A stretch of 64,000 bases of DNA from Chrysomallon squamiferum (GCA_012295275.1 CM022670.1:22607755-22671754); one strand, 5' to 3'; counted from the first letter of the stretch, positions 1-13,470 are shown. Numbers and translations: made by a program. The notes: generated from the letters alone by a model not told the origin.

Positions 1-272
1 TTGCTAGTGCAAAACATAAAGAATGAAATCATTTGGTATTAATATTATTTTAAAATTTTAAGATTGTAATTTTTGCCAAAATAACAAAAAATATTTATTA
101 TTTTTAACATTAAAGTAATCTAACAACAAACTAACCTTGTAACTTGGAAACAATAAAATTAATTTTTAAGAAATGTTAAATATTAAATTTATCAGGTTTT
201 GTGAAATTTTAAGAAATAAAATAACAACAACCCCAAAGCCCCAAATAATAGCAGAAAAATGTAAATACTCAC

Positions 273-452
273 TAAAGTTGCACCAACATTTTCAATTACA
301 GGTATTCTGTAGCCTGAAAAAACAACATTTTTAATTATTATTAAACTTTTTAGTAAAACTTATTTTGCTGTATCAACAGAGACAGATAACAGATCATTAT
401 ATTATCTTAACCCAAGTTTCACAATTCAAACATTCATGCATGAATATGAAAA

Positions 453-490
<38 letters not shown>

Positions 491-1161
491 TTAATACTTT
501 ACTGTTTATACTTTCTTGATTTTGTATTTAATACTTTACAGTCAAGATAAACAACAAGTAATTATTTTTATTTGAATTCCTGCAGGTTTGAAGCCAAGTG
601 CCATTAACAATCACTAGTGTTTGGTTTATAACCAGAAAGTTGATACATTAGTATGATTAGATATTGTGACTGATTTTAAAATAACAACAATCACAATGAT
701 TGAATGACTTGATTAAATTAACGTAAATAAACATTATTTATTAATTATGTATCTGTTTATTGAATCTTCAGTCTCAAAAGTGATTTGACAATAAAATTCA
801 AATTTTTAACTGTATTGAACAAAAGTACATTATTTTTAAACAGTCATTCCATTTCTCGTTCTGACATCTATCAGTAATATATTTACAACTATTAACAAGA
901 TAAAGTTACAATAACCATTTTTCTTATATAAGTTCGTTTACTAAATTACTGCTACTGCTTTAAATACCCAAAGTCCAAGTAAAAGGCAAGTTGCACGTTA
1001 AAATACTAGACGTATTCAATATATTTATCAAAACAGTGGAACAAAATATTGGTGTTTTGGGTTTATCTTTTATTTTTACCTCTCAAATCAAGTTCACGGT
1101 CACGAACTGGATTCGTATATTGAGCACATTGTTCAATTAATTCTGCAGTAAGACGAACCAT
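273..1161 (-). CDS. SNRPA1: U2 small nuclear ribonucleoprotein A', 5' part (two exons, truncated by window edge)
   Basis: U2 A' is the leucine-rich-repeat protein that binds U2 snRNA stem-loop IV together with U2B'' in the spliceosome. Two minus-strand coding exons are visible: 1080-1161 (ATG at 1161-1159) and 273-313. They encode 41 residues. The first starts MVRLTAELIEQCAQYTN and ends in RDRELDLR, and the second reads GYRIPVIENVGATL, which matches the invariant N-terminus of the family just before the first LRR. Exon 1 ends in AGAG followed by a GTAAAA donor, exon 2 follows a TTTTTTCAG acceptor and ends at a GTGAGT donor, and the phases agree (1, then 0). The LRR exons and the acidic C-terminus must lie left of base 1. 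The gene is divergent from CCDC138. The fragment is short, but the match is to a very conserved stretch. Confidence 0.9.
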
Positions 1162-4027
1162 TTTATTTTCAGTGCGTATTTTGCAAGTATCTGAAATAAA
1201 ACTAGCGAACAATTCCAGCCGGTGTGAAAACAGCGACTATAACTGAAGCGAACTGTTTATCGTTCGTCAGGTCTTCCAAACAAAGTATTTCCAGTTTGAA
1301 TGTCTAAATTCAACTTCGAGGTTACTAATTCCGTTCATTCTATAAAGAAAACAGATACATTTTCAAATTATAAATAAAATTTTAAAAACTTTAAAAAAAA
1401 TATATATATAATATTCTGTTAATTTATTAATATTCAGTACAAATCGACACTATCAAAATTATATCTATCACATTTATTTCTTGCATTAAATTTATTGACT
1501 TACTGAAGTTTAATATTTTTTATTATTATCAGTTAATTCTTTATTATTATTTTTTATGTTTTATATTATTAATTTAAATTCAAGATGGTCTTCTTTCCCC
1601 CACTGATGGAGCGGCGTGGCTTGGTTATCTGCGCCGGGGACTCGAAAGCGAATATAATTCAGGCGCCCCAACTTAAGTTACCCTGAAATGTTTTACTACA
1701 CATATATGTTTTGTTACTTATTATTCTTGGGAAAAAAACAACAACACTTATCCCTTTTCCCACTCTATATAAAATGCTACATAACATTGATACTGATGAC
1801 AAGTAACACCAACAGTAACAGGATAGCAGAGATCCAATTTTAACAAAAATCAGCTTTTATTCATTTACTTTTCACATTATATGCCCTGTATGTGGTTGTT
1901 TTTAGCATTCATCCATAATTTAACATTTTTACAAAAATCCTTATGATTTTATATGGTCCAAACCAAAACAGAGAATCGAGTTGAGAACTGCATAGACATT
2001 GTGTCACGAAAATTGGTTTACGATCAGTGGTGTATTGACCATAAACAAGATGGATTGGTTATTAATTCACATTGTTTTAGTTTGTTTCTGATCACTTCTT
2101 ATTAGTATAATACAAAATAACGCTAAAATAATACTAATACTATTAGTAATAGGTTAAAATAAAAGTAAAACAAACAACAACAACACCACTACCAATAGTA
2201 AATACTGTTTTAGAGTTATCTCCATTGACTTGTTCCGTTAACTAACTGATAACTTTTTCCAAAAACATTTTCGCTGAAATTATTCGCAAGCTTCACCCAT
2301 GCTTAGGTTAGTACTATGAGCTGCAAACACAAACGAAACTGGTTAACTCGCAATATGGACAAAATGAACAAAACTGAACTTGATTATTGCAAAGATCATA
2401 CAAGAAGCTTGGGTTTCAAGATTCCCACCAAAAACTGAAGACTAGAACTATACATAATAAAGTCAATGACCGAATAATTTCCGTTAATACAAAATGCTAA
2501 ACAATTCCACTAACAGACACATCACACACGAAAACCACGCTTAGAATCATTAGAATGGTATTTCTATTCTACAGTGAAACGCTAAAGCTCTTCACACTTC
2601 AAGAAATGGAGATGAATTGAATACTTCTTAGGTACCACAAGTGTGTAACACAAGAAACACGATTAGGATCGATTAGTAATTATTCAAAAGTGTTATATAT
2701 TATTACGGATGAGATTTCTAAAAATAATAAATGTTTTATAGTATTTATAACAGTATATGCCCAAAAATGTTTCATTTGTAGTTAATAAATAAATAAATGT
2801 AATAAGTACAGTTACAAAGACGAATACATAGGTGAGTGTTTGAATAAATTGTATAATATAAATTGATTACCTCAATAATTAATACGTAAGATAAATACTC
2901 GTGCATACGCTACATATAGAAAATAACGAAAGAAAGAAAAAAGAAAAAGAAGCAAGAAAAACAAATGTTTACATACAAAAAATAACTCGTGCTTTAAAAT
3001 GAATTATCCAGGGGAGAGTTCACAAACTATTTGTATTAATATAATTTTAAATTACCTGACCGCATCTGTCCACAGTGATAAAAATTAAAAGTCTCTTGTT
3101 TTCTTGATCAAAATTTAGATGTGTGGCTAAACCAAAACTTACCAGCCCTAAAACAAATATTTACCTCGAATATATCTGTGCGAAAATTATATTAGTGTTA
3201 ATTAGTGTTAATTCATAACGAAAAAATGTAAGACGATCGTTACACTATAACAATTTCTGTTACAATCATTTCGTGTATACATACATTTAATTATCATTAT
3301 AATTAACCTTTTTATCTCAGTTGTGCCTTTTATTTATATTTTTTATTTATTTTATTCGTAAAATGATTACACATAATACAAAATGAAGGATGCATTTTTT
3401 GGTTGTTGGTTTGGGATTTGTTTTGTTTTTTTCTAAAGGAGGAAATATCGCTAGAAGAAGAGAAACGTCAAATAGCGGAATATTGAATTAACCATTTGAT
3501 GCTATATAGTATACTGTTGTCGTGATCTTTATTTGTTTTGGTTATGGTACAAACTGACATTGCTTCCTTTTATTTAAGAATTGATTAAGTTAGAAAATTA
3601 AGTCATTTAAATAAATACTCGACATTTAACTTCATGTGAATGATAAAAAAAAAAAAAACATGTTTAAACTTGTCTATGTATCATTCATTCATTCATTGTA
3701 TGACGTTGTTTGATTCTGTCGGAGTAAACTTAATCATTAATGTTTATAAAATTATAAATGTAATGTTTGTTATATCGTTATAATTCTTATATATTAATGT
3801 CACTAACTTAAAATATATAATGATGTGTATGTATCATTGTATGTATGTGTGTGTGTAATTACGCACATATGTACAGACACGGACACATAATGATAATTGC
3901 TAAATGTCATACAAGTAGGTAATATCATAAATATGCTGTCTTTTATAGACCCAATATTTATATTGTTATATTTATGTTAATTTTTAATATATATGTTAAT
4001 CTTTTCAGAAGCAGTTTGTGAAAGAGG
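1162..4027. other. divergent intergenic region between SNRPA1 and CCDC138
   Basis: No coding exon was recognised. The SNRPA1 transcription start should lie just right of 1161, and a 5' UTR acceptor-like site occurs near 1191 on the minus strand. A GC- and CpG-richer patch at about 1596-1672 stands out from the AT-rich surroundings and is a possible core promoter. The CCDC138 start exon begins after a TTTTCAG acceptor ending at 4008, so an untranslated first exon must lie upstream in this interval, but I could not place it. The rest is AT-rich with short purine and poly(A) runs. Confidence 0.5.
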
Positions 4028-7000
4028 ATGCAGAATAGTAATGATAGTGATATAGGTCAGTATCTTTACTTGTAGCTGCGTGTAATTTAAATTTTATTTA
4101 GTTTATGTACTTTGACAGTTGCCATGTTATTAGATACAATTTGTATGCCTTTGTTTTTTTAATTTTATTTTGTTGTTATTTATTTTAAAAAGAAAAGAAA
4201 TACATATATATATATTCAGTAAAATAAAAACTTTGTTGACAAAGAATAGGATATATGTTTGTTCAGAATGTTCAGTGGAGGAGTAAAGAAGAAATAAGTA
4301 CCTGTTAAAAATGAAGAAAAAAGACTAATCACAAAATGTAATCATTATTGTTCATTGTTTTTAGCAAAGAGATGTAAATCAGAGTCTGATACGTTTGTTT
4401 ATTTTAAGTTTAATCGTCCACAGTTTACAAACAAATAAAATGTAGGTGAAAATTTATTACATATTTCTTTTTAGAGTCTGTTGTTACTCCTATTGAAACA
4501 TCTGTTTATGAGCGTCATGGACAGATTTTGGAATCAGACAGTTTATCAGATGCATATTCACATGAAAGGATGGATAGAAATTACAACAGCCATCTCACCA
4601 GACACAAGTCTAGGCATCTTCATCAACTTGATTCCTACAGTGGTAAGTATCATTTGATAATCTAACAGTAGTGGTCATTTGGATACATATTTAATAAAAA
4701 AAAATTCCATTTTTATACAAAGTTATATTTTAGATTTTCTTTAGATTTTAACCAGAAATCTGTCTAGTAAATTTTTATGTTAACTGAAACAATATGGATA
4801 TTTTTTCCTACTGTTATCCTGAAACTGAAACTGTGCTTCTTTTTAAAATGTTATCTGTTTATGGGGAGGGTTCAATTGTTTTATATCAGTATTTTTTTTT
4901 TTCTTTCTTTTCTTTTCTTTTTTTTTTTTTTAATTTTTTTTTTTTCCCCCAGTTACATAATTTAAATAAACAGGTTTAAATCATCTGTCTTAATATAGTT
5001 CTGATTTTATGACAATTTATGACACTTCTCACATTATTTAAAATAATAATGATTATTTTTCTATGAATAATTGTCAATAATACAGCATTTTCCTGCTTAT
5101 AGCTAATAACCCAAACATTTAAACTCTCACCTTATTTCAGAAATACAAAATCTGACACAAGATGACATGCAGGAAATTTACCAGGAGCTACAAGCAATTA
5201 GTCAAAAACTTAAAGTAAGTGTCAGACATATTTCTTCACCAAACTCATTCATTACTCATACTGTCAAATTTTGCTATTTCATGCCTGTCATTTATGTTTG
5301 TTTATAAACAAAATATCTAAATAAATTAAAATACCGTTCCCAGTATTGTTAGCTTCTGTAAGATAAATAGATGATTTGCTTGTCAACGAGTGTCAGTTGT
5401 TGACATTTCTGGTGACAGTCATTGTCGTATGAATGTTTGTTATGACTGCTATTTTAAACTCCTTGATCTTTGTCATTATTTTTGTTAGGAAGAGAATCGT
5501 TTGCTTCATGAAAGAGAGTTGAAGGTGAAGGAGAGAGAGCGCATGATCAGCATCACCCGTTCCAACATCCAGACAATCACAGATCATGAAGTCAAAAACA
5601 AATGGCAAAAACTTGAACAGGTGAAAAATGATATATAAAACATGGAGAAATCAATGACTAGAAAGTTGTTTTATATTGTTATATTGTTAACAAGAGAATT
5701 GATTTTAACTGATATAAGACCTTGTGCTGAAATAGATAAAATGGCTAAAACATTTTATAAAAGTTTGTAAAAAGCCCATGTAGCTATAATATCTGATATC
5801 ATTTCCTTAATTTTCAGTATTCTTTAATCTTTGAATTACTGTTTGTGTTTAATAAACCTTGATAACAGATTCAGAGTTAATTCTGCCAGTATTTGACTAC
5901 TTTATCAGAAACTATACTTCTTTCCTGATAAAATTTATTTATGTTTTGTCTTTGTAACTTAAACTTTTCATTCTGAAAAAAGTATAATAAAAGTTTCCTC
6001 AACATTATTATTACATTTAAAACATAATAATCATTGATAGAGTATTTTGCAGTTGACAATTTTCAAACATTTGGCTATTTATTATATAATTCTAATAAAC
6101 AAAATAAGTTTGGTCATGGTTTATGAACATTATTTATGATTTAATTTAATTTTATTATCTAATTGTTTTTTTTATATATTTTTTTATACAGAAACATCAA
6201 GAAGAAATTTTAAGATTAGAGCAAGCACTCAAAGAAAAGGCTAAAGAAAATAAAAGACTGAAAGAAAATTTTGAAACACTAAAACAGGCTAATGATAGCT
6301 GTAAGAAAGAAGTAAGCAAACTCTTTACTGTTTTTGAAATTTAACTGAAATTTAAATTAAAAATACAAAAAAAAACCTACATATTATTACTACTGGCATT
6401 ATTTTTATTCATGTTTACATACTGCTCAGTTGTAATTAAATTTTTTATTTCTGAAATGACTGGGTAACTGAATAAATATTCCATTTTTAGACAACTTTTG
6501 AAAATAAATTTTAATATATGAAGACATTTATTGAGTAAGCGAATGACATTATTTTTACAGCTTGAAGAGTTGTATGCACAATACTCAAAACTGGAAAAAC
6601 ATGCCACTGGAGTGCAGAATAGATTTAAAAATTTACAGGTAACTCTGACAGAATAATAATTTTTTGTACATTGTGTTTTTGATGAATGGTCTAAACTGCT
6701 GTTTTCCTAAATTCTGATCAATATGATTGAGTTGTTTGTTGTTTAAGCAAGGGCTGCAAATCAACAGATTCAGCATGTTCACAAAAACAAGAATTGTCAT
6801 ATTTAGAAGGTTAAATTCAATTTAAAACTCTGTAGCTGTGATACATGGATTTTGTTGTTTGTCTTTTAGTCCATTAGAAAATTTGTATATAAAATGTTAA
6901 AACAGGAACTTTATATTTACATTTATCTTCTAATTATCTGCATTTTTCCTAGACTTTTATGTTTGATTTTTGTTTTATTATTTTATTACTTTTATTGCTT

Positions 7001-9843
7001 TTACTATTATTATTATTACTTTTAAATTTTTTTTAAATGTAATCATGAAAAGTTGAGTTTTTTAATAATTAACTGTTACTGTTTCAGAGAAAATATGAGT
7101 ATGATATAAGGCAACGTGAAGTCAACATATTTGAATCATCACTTGAAGCCAAATCAAGTAAACTTCAAAAAGACATTGCTGAAAAACCAAAATGTCGATC
7201 ATCTTCAAAGGTATTGGTTTTTTGGGTTTTTTTTTTTTTTTTCAATTTAAAAATTAATGTCAGCTGACATTTTACATAATTTTGAATATATCAAACAGAA
7301 AACCTTTTTTTTTTTCTCTCTTTTTTTGCTTTGCTTTGCAGTTTCTTAAAATGTGTAACAATAAATTAAATATCCAGAATTATAGATTTTATTTATTAGA
7401 TTACTATGGTTTGTTTTTAGGTGTGTTGTTTATTAGTTTTTTAGGTTTTTTTTTTTTATATTTATAACTACTATATTATATTAGTTCCCTATTTTCTGTA
7501 TTTTAATTCAGATTTTGTTTTTAGAGTCAGGGTTCAGTGTTGGAGACATTAGCTGTCCTGTTAGACTGGGTCTGTGATGCTCATCTTCGACAGATAGTTA
7601 CAGATCAACCAACAAAGCCTTTGGAGAAGTACTCATCCTCTGATTACATACAGGAAAAAATACTGAGGGTAATAGTTTGAAAGTAATAATATGAAGTTTT
7701 ATTATTATTATTATTTTGATTTTTATATTTTTACATAAAACAGCTTGAAATATTAGCTTATGTTATTGCCAAAACATAGAATATTTTAACAAACTGATAC
7801 GTAAAGCTGGTATGCTAAAATCCATTATTTTGAAGACATTATTTGGTAAGTGTCTATATTTTCAGGCTCTGCCATCACTGGTGAACATCATAAAAGAAAT
7901 TCCTGCTGGGAATACGAAACTTTCTTTGCCTTGTCTTCAGTTTATCTACTGGTCTCTGATAAACATAGAACAGGGCCAAGCCATACATGTGAGAAATTTT
8001 TAACCTGGTTTAATCTTGTTTACAGTGTTTATCTTAGTTCTTTTTGTGTTCTGTGTCATCTTTCTCTCTCTTTTGCAGACATTGAAACACACATTAAAAT
8101 TCAACTGCACACAATACCAATCAAATTTAATTTTTCTTAATACAACATGCAATAATTATTCTTAATTTATAAACAGATACTTTTATTGCAGATAAATTTG
8201 GACCTTTTCCTCATATGTTTTGTATTCTACATTGTTAGTAATTTTACACATTTTCACCTTAATATATATATATATATATCCAAATTATTCTGATTATTTT
8301 TCATCATGGTTTATATATTTGAAACTGTCCTGACTTGAAAAAATGTTACAACTTCAAAAAAAAAATTTGAATCTTCTGTTTCAGAAGACAAGTTTGTCAT
8401 CAACCCTGAGAAGACTTGGTGAAGATGTGTTTCGAGTGAAGTCTGTACTCACAGTGGACTTTGAGAAAGATGACACTCAGATTTCAAAGACAGACAGACA
8501 AAGAGATGGAATGTTTTTCAGAAGTTCCAATCTCCACGTACGCTTGTTGTCATCATTTGTTATTTTAAAGACTTTGTCTCAGGGTTAGTTTTGTTATTAT
8601 TGTTTGCATGAACAAATATAATTTAATTTTGTTTTTAAAGTTTTATTTTCTTTCAAAGTTTAATAATAATAGATGTTTATGATGATATGTTATGCATATC
8701 TTTACTGAGTTATCAAATATTTACATGTATTTTGTGAACTTTCAGTTTCTTTGTCTTTTTATAATGGACTGATGGTTTACTTTTTAACTTCTTAACTGCA
8801 AGTTGCATTAACAAGAAATGAATTTCCCATCCACAGGACTGAAGTGTTTTAATCTGTATTTCTGGTTTTCAGCTGATCTATTGGCCCAAGTGTTTGATGT
8901 TTTAAAAGCTGATATTAAGAGTGACGTTGCAAAGGAAATATTTCTTTTCTACCAAGCAACATCTGTAATCAGTAACTACCTGAAACCTGTCAACAAGGTA
9001 TTAATATTAATACAAGTAACACTGGTTATAGTAAATGAATTAAGATATTTATATATTTAATTTAATTTAATTTTATAAATATTTTCAAAATCTACTTTCA
9101 ATCTTTTTTTTTATCATTTCATTAAAAAGAGCAATATGATTTATATATTACTTGTTTAGTTTATTATATTTAAATGAGTTTTGGTATCTCTATTTTTTCT
9201 TTGCAGGCATTCATGGCGCCAGCTGTTGATATCTTACTGCAGATGGCAGGAGATTCACCTTTCATGCAGGGATTCTTAGAGAGCTGCAGCAATGAAAAAT
9301 GGTTCCGTACGATTGCTATGGTTTTGCGTACTCCAATGTCTGATACCAAAATTTTTGAAAGACTGAGTGTTATTCTCCAGAAGCTTTCAAAAATCAAGTA
9401 TGTAATATTTAAAATATTTTCTATAGATGAAAAATTTGGGTATTTGATGTATGCTGTCAATTATGCATAATTATATGTAACCTTACTAAAATTAAAATTT
9501 TATATTATAATTGTTTTCTTTCTGTTTGGTTCACATCACATTTTTCTTTTGGCATTGCAAACATTAATCAGTAATTTCAATATCCAATATTTTCCTTTCT
9601 TTTCCTTAATTATTTAAGTTACATATTAGTAAAACATTCATAATATAACATTCTGTTTAATTTGCTTAACAAATATTTTATTTTACTTTTTTCATTTTCA
9701 GAACAAACAAAAAATACTTTGAGGTCTACACAATTGTCAGTATTATGCAAGAAATGTTGCTTCATTCTGGGAAAGAGATGCCTTTCCTGTCACTAAATTT
9801 GAAGTCCATCATTTTCAACCTTAACAGTCTGGAGAAATCTTAA
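4028..9843 (+). CDS. CCDC138: coiled-coil domain-containing protein 138
   Basis: Thirteen coding exons: 4028-4055, 4475-4642, 5141-5214, 5489-5620, 6192-6311, 6561-6638, 7088-7210, 7525-7668, 7866-7988, 8385-8583, 8873-8997, 9207-9397, 9702-9843. All have GT-AG borders and the phases sum to 549 codons (548 aa). Residues about 70-240 are a charged, heptad-like coiled coil (EENRLLHEREL, LRLEQALKEKAKENKRLKEN). Residues 242-548 form the helical C-terminal domain typical of this family, with signatures TLRRLGEDVF, RLLSSFVILKTLSQADLLAQ and ILQKLSKI. The ATG at 4028 is preceded by an in-frame TGA at 4019-4021, so this N-terminus is real for this transcript, although it is shorter than the roughly 665-residue human protein as I recall it. 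The family's function is poorly known; it is vertebrate-conserved, with proposed centrosomal links. Identity rests on the C-terminal match. Confidence 0.87.
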
Positions 9844-10598
9844 TACTGTGACTGTTAAGGATAAATTATTATTTTTAAAAAAACTATCCAGTATTACTGT
9901 CTTTTCCTAATGTTTCAACAGGTCTTTTGTAGGTAATAACTGTTAGTAAGCAAAAAGGGTATTTCATAGCAGCCATTTCATTATACAGTTCATATCATTA
10001 TTGATGATTCACAGTGTTTGAATTTTTAATTTTTTACCTTAAATGAATGGGTTGATGTTTTGTCTGAATAATTAATAAGAGAAAAGAAACACCACTGTAC
10101 TGATTAGACACAGCTTTTAGTTAGATATGTTATATCTAATACATACTTACGTAAGTTTGAAATTAAAATTCAAATTGATACATAATCAATTAATTTCCAA
10201 GCAAGGGTACAAAATATTAAACTAGCATTTTTATCTTTACAATATTGATGCATTAGTCTATCATTGTACCCTTAATGTATTTGGTTGTTTTGGCTGTAAT
10301 TATAAGTATGTAATAATGATTTTTAATGTAGAATATATTACATATGTATAGAGCATGTTGAATTATTTAATTCACAAAACTACAACAGTGTTTAAAAATG
10401 TGATTCCAAAAAGATGTTGAATTTTGGACAACAATTTACCAAAAATAATGCAAGACTGTTTTAAATCTAAAAAAGATCAAAACAAATTTCATCTAATGAT
10501 GATGTCTTATTTTAAGTAACAATTGTATATCATTATAGTAAGTAGTATAGTGCAAGACAGATTTCAGTCATTCAAATGCTGGTACATTTTTTTAATGG

Positions 10599-10604
10599 AA
10601 TAAA
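10599..10604 (+). terminator. candidate CCDC138 polyadenylation signal
   Basis: An AATAAA hexamer lies 755 bases after the CCDC138 stop in otherwise non-coding AT-rich sequence. Nothing closer to the stop looks as good. A 3' end just after 10604 would give a 3' UTR of about 780 bases. Confidence 0.5.
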
Positions 10605-11140
10605 ATACTGCTGTAACATTTTGTATTTGTTTCATATTGTATATTGAATAAATTATGACATTTTTTAAAGTAGTGTGTTGTTTTTAGATGGATCCATATA
10701 CATACATATATAGAAGCATACATGAATCTATATATATGCATGCATATATTCAAAAAATAGAAAGGGAGAGAACACATAGAGAGATGGACTAATATACCAC
10801 TGACATAAGTCAGCTGCATGCAATAATATTAGAATCATAGTAAACTTTATATTAGACTAATATGCAATTCTTTATTCCCTTTAATCTTATAAATTCACTA
10901 CATTGATAGAAATAAGTAAACACTGAAATAAATACAGTTGAAAAATAACCATATGATTTTAGTTTTAGTTCTTATTTATACTTTTATGTTCTGTTTTGAA
11001 AACAATTATACATACATTCCTATAGCATTGGAAGCCATCGAATTTTGCGCCTCCTAACCCGTGGAAATTAGCCCTCCTCAATAAACCTTCCACTAGTGAA
11101 CCTGAGAATTTTACGCCCGGGGCAACCACCTTATACATTC

Positions 11141-11141
<1 letters not shown>

Positions 11142-11198
<57 letters not shown>
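11142..11198. repeat. (TA)n followed by (CA)n microsatellite
   Basis: About 24 TA units run directly into five CA units. It is a compound dinucleotide repeat with no coding potential. Confidence 0.95.
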
Positions 11199-11199
<1 letters not shown>

Positions 11200-11482
11200 T
11201 ACATACGAGTGTTAGTAATAGATTTGTACGTAATGAACAAAAACACTATGTAATGATATAACGGAAGGATAAATAAAGATGTAGGAGATAAGGAAATGAT
11301 GTATTACACATAGAAACACCCATAAACAGCCCAAAACGTATATGAACACACATGCCAGGTCCGTAGGACTGATTTTAAAACTTAATGTTGTATGCGTATT
11401 ATTGTGAGGAAACACCTTACAATTTCTCCACTGGCAGCATGAAATCTTGCCTATAGAAGAGACATAATAATATACCACATTC

Positions 11483-11532
11483 TCTGCGACAGACACGCCC
11501 GCTGACCTGTCAGAAAGCGTGCCCGTCGCAGA
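11483..11532. other. nested 50-base stem-loop (imperfect palindrome)
   Basis: The outer arms TCTGCGAC (11483-11490) and GTCGCAGA (11525-11532) are perfectly complementary. Inside them a symmetric 3x3 mismatch is followed by CACGC paired with GCGTG. A second 3x3 mismatch is followed by CTGAC and GTCAG around a CT centre. The result is a regular hairpin of 8 + 5 + 4-5 base pairs in GC-rich sequence within AT-rich DNA. Its function is unknown; a structured RNA or the remains of a palindromic mobile element are both possible. Confidence 0.6.
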
Positions 11533-12788
11533 CGTGCTTCACAACAGCTTGCTCTGATTAGCACGTTAATTTTTTTCCTATCCTATCCTAAACCACATTC
11601 TTCGACACATCACTCACTGGACGGGACAGAGAAATACCAGACAAGAGTATTCAGTTCTACGCGACAATGTGTAACTGCTATAATAATTGTGATTAATGAA
11701 CAATTTTGTTTTGTTTTTTGTTGTTGTTGTTTTTTTTTTATTAAAGAATGTATAAATAAGTTAAATCTGCGATAACATAAACATGAAGTGAACAAAAAGG
11801 AATTTAAATTTTGTTCAAGATCTTTAAAAAAGACAAAAAAATAATAAGAAGAAGAAAAGAAAGAAAGAAAAAAGAAGAAGGGGAATGTTTAATAAGGTCT
11901 CCTGATACGGGTGACTGATGTTCAGTGACACCGGTATGGTATAAGCTGAGCGACAAAAGGTTAAAAAGTGACAAATCCTAACCTAACATTCATGGACTTT
12001 ATTTCTTGTCATTCACTTTTTGGGAAAAATTACACGATAGATATTTGTTTTGAAGTCATTGATATATCAGCGAATCATTTCGTGATTTTATGTTGTTTTG
12101 CGAAAGGGAAGGGGATACTTCTTTACAGACTGATGTAACATTTTTATTTATAAAGTTGCTGAAACTCAGGTGGTTGTTGATGGTGAGACGTTTCAAAATG
12201 CAACTGCTGTTAGAATGAATGAAAACTTTATTTTGAACTGCATATCAGTTTTTCCTGAAACGAAGCAAATATGTGCCTCATGATATTGCCATCGATTAAA
12301 TGTGCGTTTGGCAATGTACAAGTACCAAGACGTATACAACAGTTTGCTAATATCAACGTATCAATTTAAAAGGATTTTCGACAATGCTGTGTCCAGCTGA
12401 TTACTTCTAACTTTTTGGAAGATAAATAGTAATAAATTAAAAACAAAATTAAAAAAATAAAAAAAATAAAATGAATAGTGACTGTAATGACACATAAGAG
12501 ATTCAAAATAATAAATTAAAAACCAACTATATAACGTTGTTAGTGCATTACATAAAATACATATGTCAATGGCCCGTTTAGGTTCATTTTGTCAAAATAA
12601 TGACATACAGCGGCGACTTGTCTGTCACCCTAAAAGTCATACGAACAGATTACACTAAGCGTACTTAAGTTAATATACCCTCCAGGATAACCTGGTGGCA
12701 AAATAGTACTAAAACCAAATTTCAAAGAAAATATTTTCTTCCAAGAATAGATTTAGGGTGTACCCACTTATAGCTAAGATGAAATATT

Positions 12789-12790
<2 letters not shown>

Positions 12791-12825
<35 letters not shown>

Positions 12826-12836
12826 TTCTTATTTTA

Positions 12837-12893
<57 letters not shown>
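12791..12893. repeat. poly(T) tract and (TTA)n microsatellite
   Basis: A run of 32 T at 12791-12822 is followed after a short spacer by about 18 TTA units (12838-12893). The open frame across it is only Phe and Tyr repeats. Confidence 0.95.
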
Positions 12894-13461
12894 TTAACGG
12901 ATCAGAAAGTTCCTTACAAGAAGAAAACGTAGTTATTTAATTTGTGTTATGCTTATTGCTTATGAATAATTTTATAACAATAGAGCCCTTCTCACAAATA
13001 TTTTAGTGGGAATGTACACACCGAGGAAAATAACTGAACCTGCGTCCCTTTGTTAGAAGAGGAAAATATATCAAATAATTATTAAATCTTTACACATAAA
13101 CCAAGAAAATGGCTGGAATTTATGACTTAGTTATAAAAAAGATTCTGCACGTGGCGACTGAAACAAACAAGCGAGTGATTTATCATTTTCCTATGAGTTT
13201 TTTGTTATAGGGTGGGTTTTAACTTTGAAACGGTGATTTAATTTGACATATGTAATTCCAAATGACATGCTAAATTTTGCTTTGTAATCCATAATTATGT
13301 TTCAAAAATAACTCTGTCATCTGTCACTATTTGTTGTTGTTTTTTTGACGTGTGCAACAGTTCATAATTATAATGACAGTTAATTCATTATCATTGTTTC
13401 TTCATGTCCCTAAGCTAGATCGAAATAAAATGACAGCGATGAGATTTATTAGAAATTAAAA

Positions 13462-13470
13462 TATAAATAG
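13462..13470 (+). promoter_or_regulatory. TATA box of the small secreted-peptide gene
   Basis: A consensus TATAAATAG lies about 30 bases upstream of a likely start site near 13492. A perfect CAG|GTAAGT donor follows at 13527/13528. This fits a short untranslated first exon of about 36 bases, joined to the acceptor TTCTTTAG at 14170 in front of the signal-peptide exon. The placement is inferred from the spacing of strong sites, not from transcripts. Confidence 0.5.

Larger units (their letters stand above)
10605..13461. other. repeat-rich intergenic DNA between CCDC138 and the small peptide gene
   Basis: No gene was recognised. It contains a (TA)n/(CA)n microsatellite at 11142-11198 and a more complex, GC-richer patch at 11029-11130 that may be a decayed dispersed repeat. 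It also has a strong stem-loop at 11483-11532, purine-rich tracts near 11840-11880, a 32-base T run at 12791-12822 and a (TTA)n array at 12838-12893. Open frames here are microsatellite translations or short chance frames. Confidence 0.6.

Noticed and set aside
6680-6722. TGATGA and CTGA in a CCDC138 intron
   Set aside because: The boxes are only about 40 bases apart and there is no terminal stem.
8079-8140. Possible extra CCDC138 exon after a TTTTGCAG acceptor
   Set aside because: There is no donor before the in-frame stop, and exons 7866-7988 and 8385-8583 join directly in phase with the family sequence.
10001-10067. C/D-box-like pair (TTGATGA, CTGA) after the CCDC138 stop
   Set aside because: It lies in the 3' UTR, not an intron, with a 5-bp all-AT stem and no similarity to the RIOK1 units. 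Expected by chance in AT-rich DNA.
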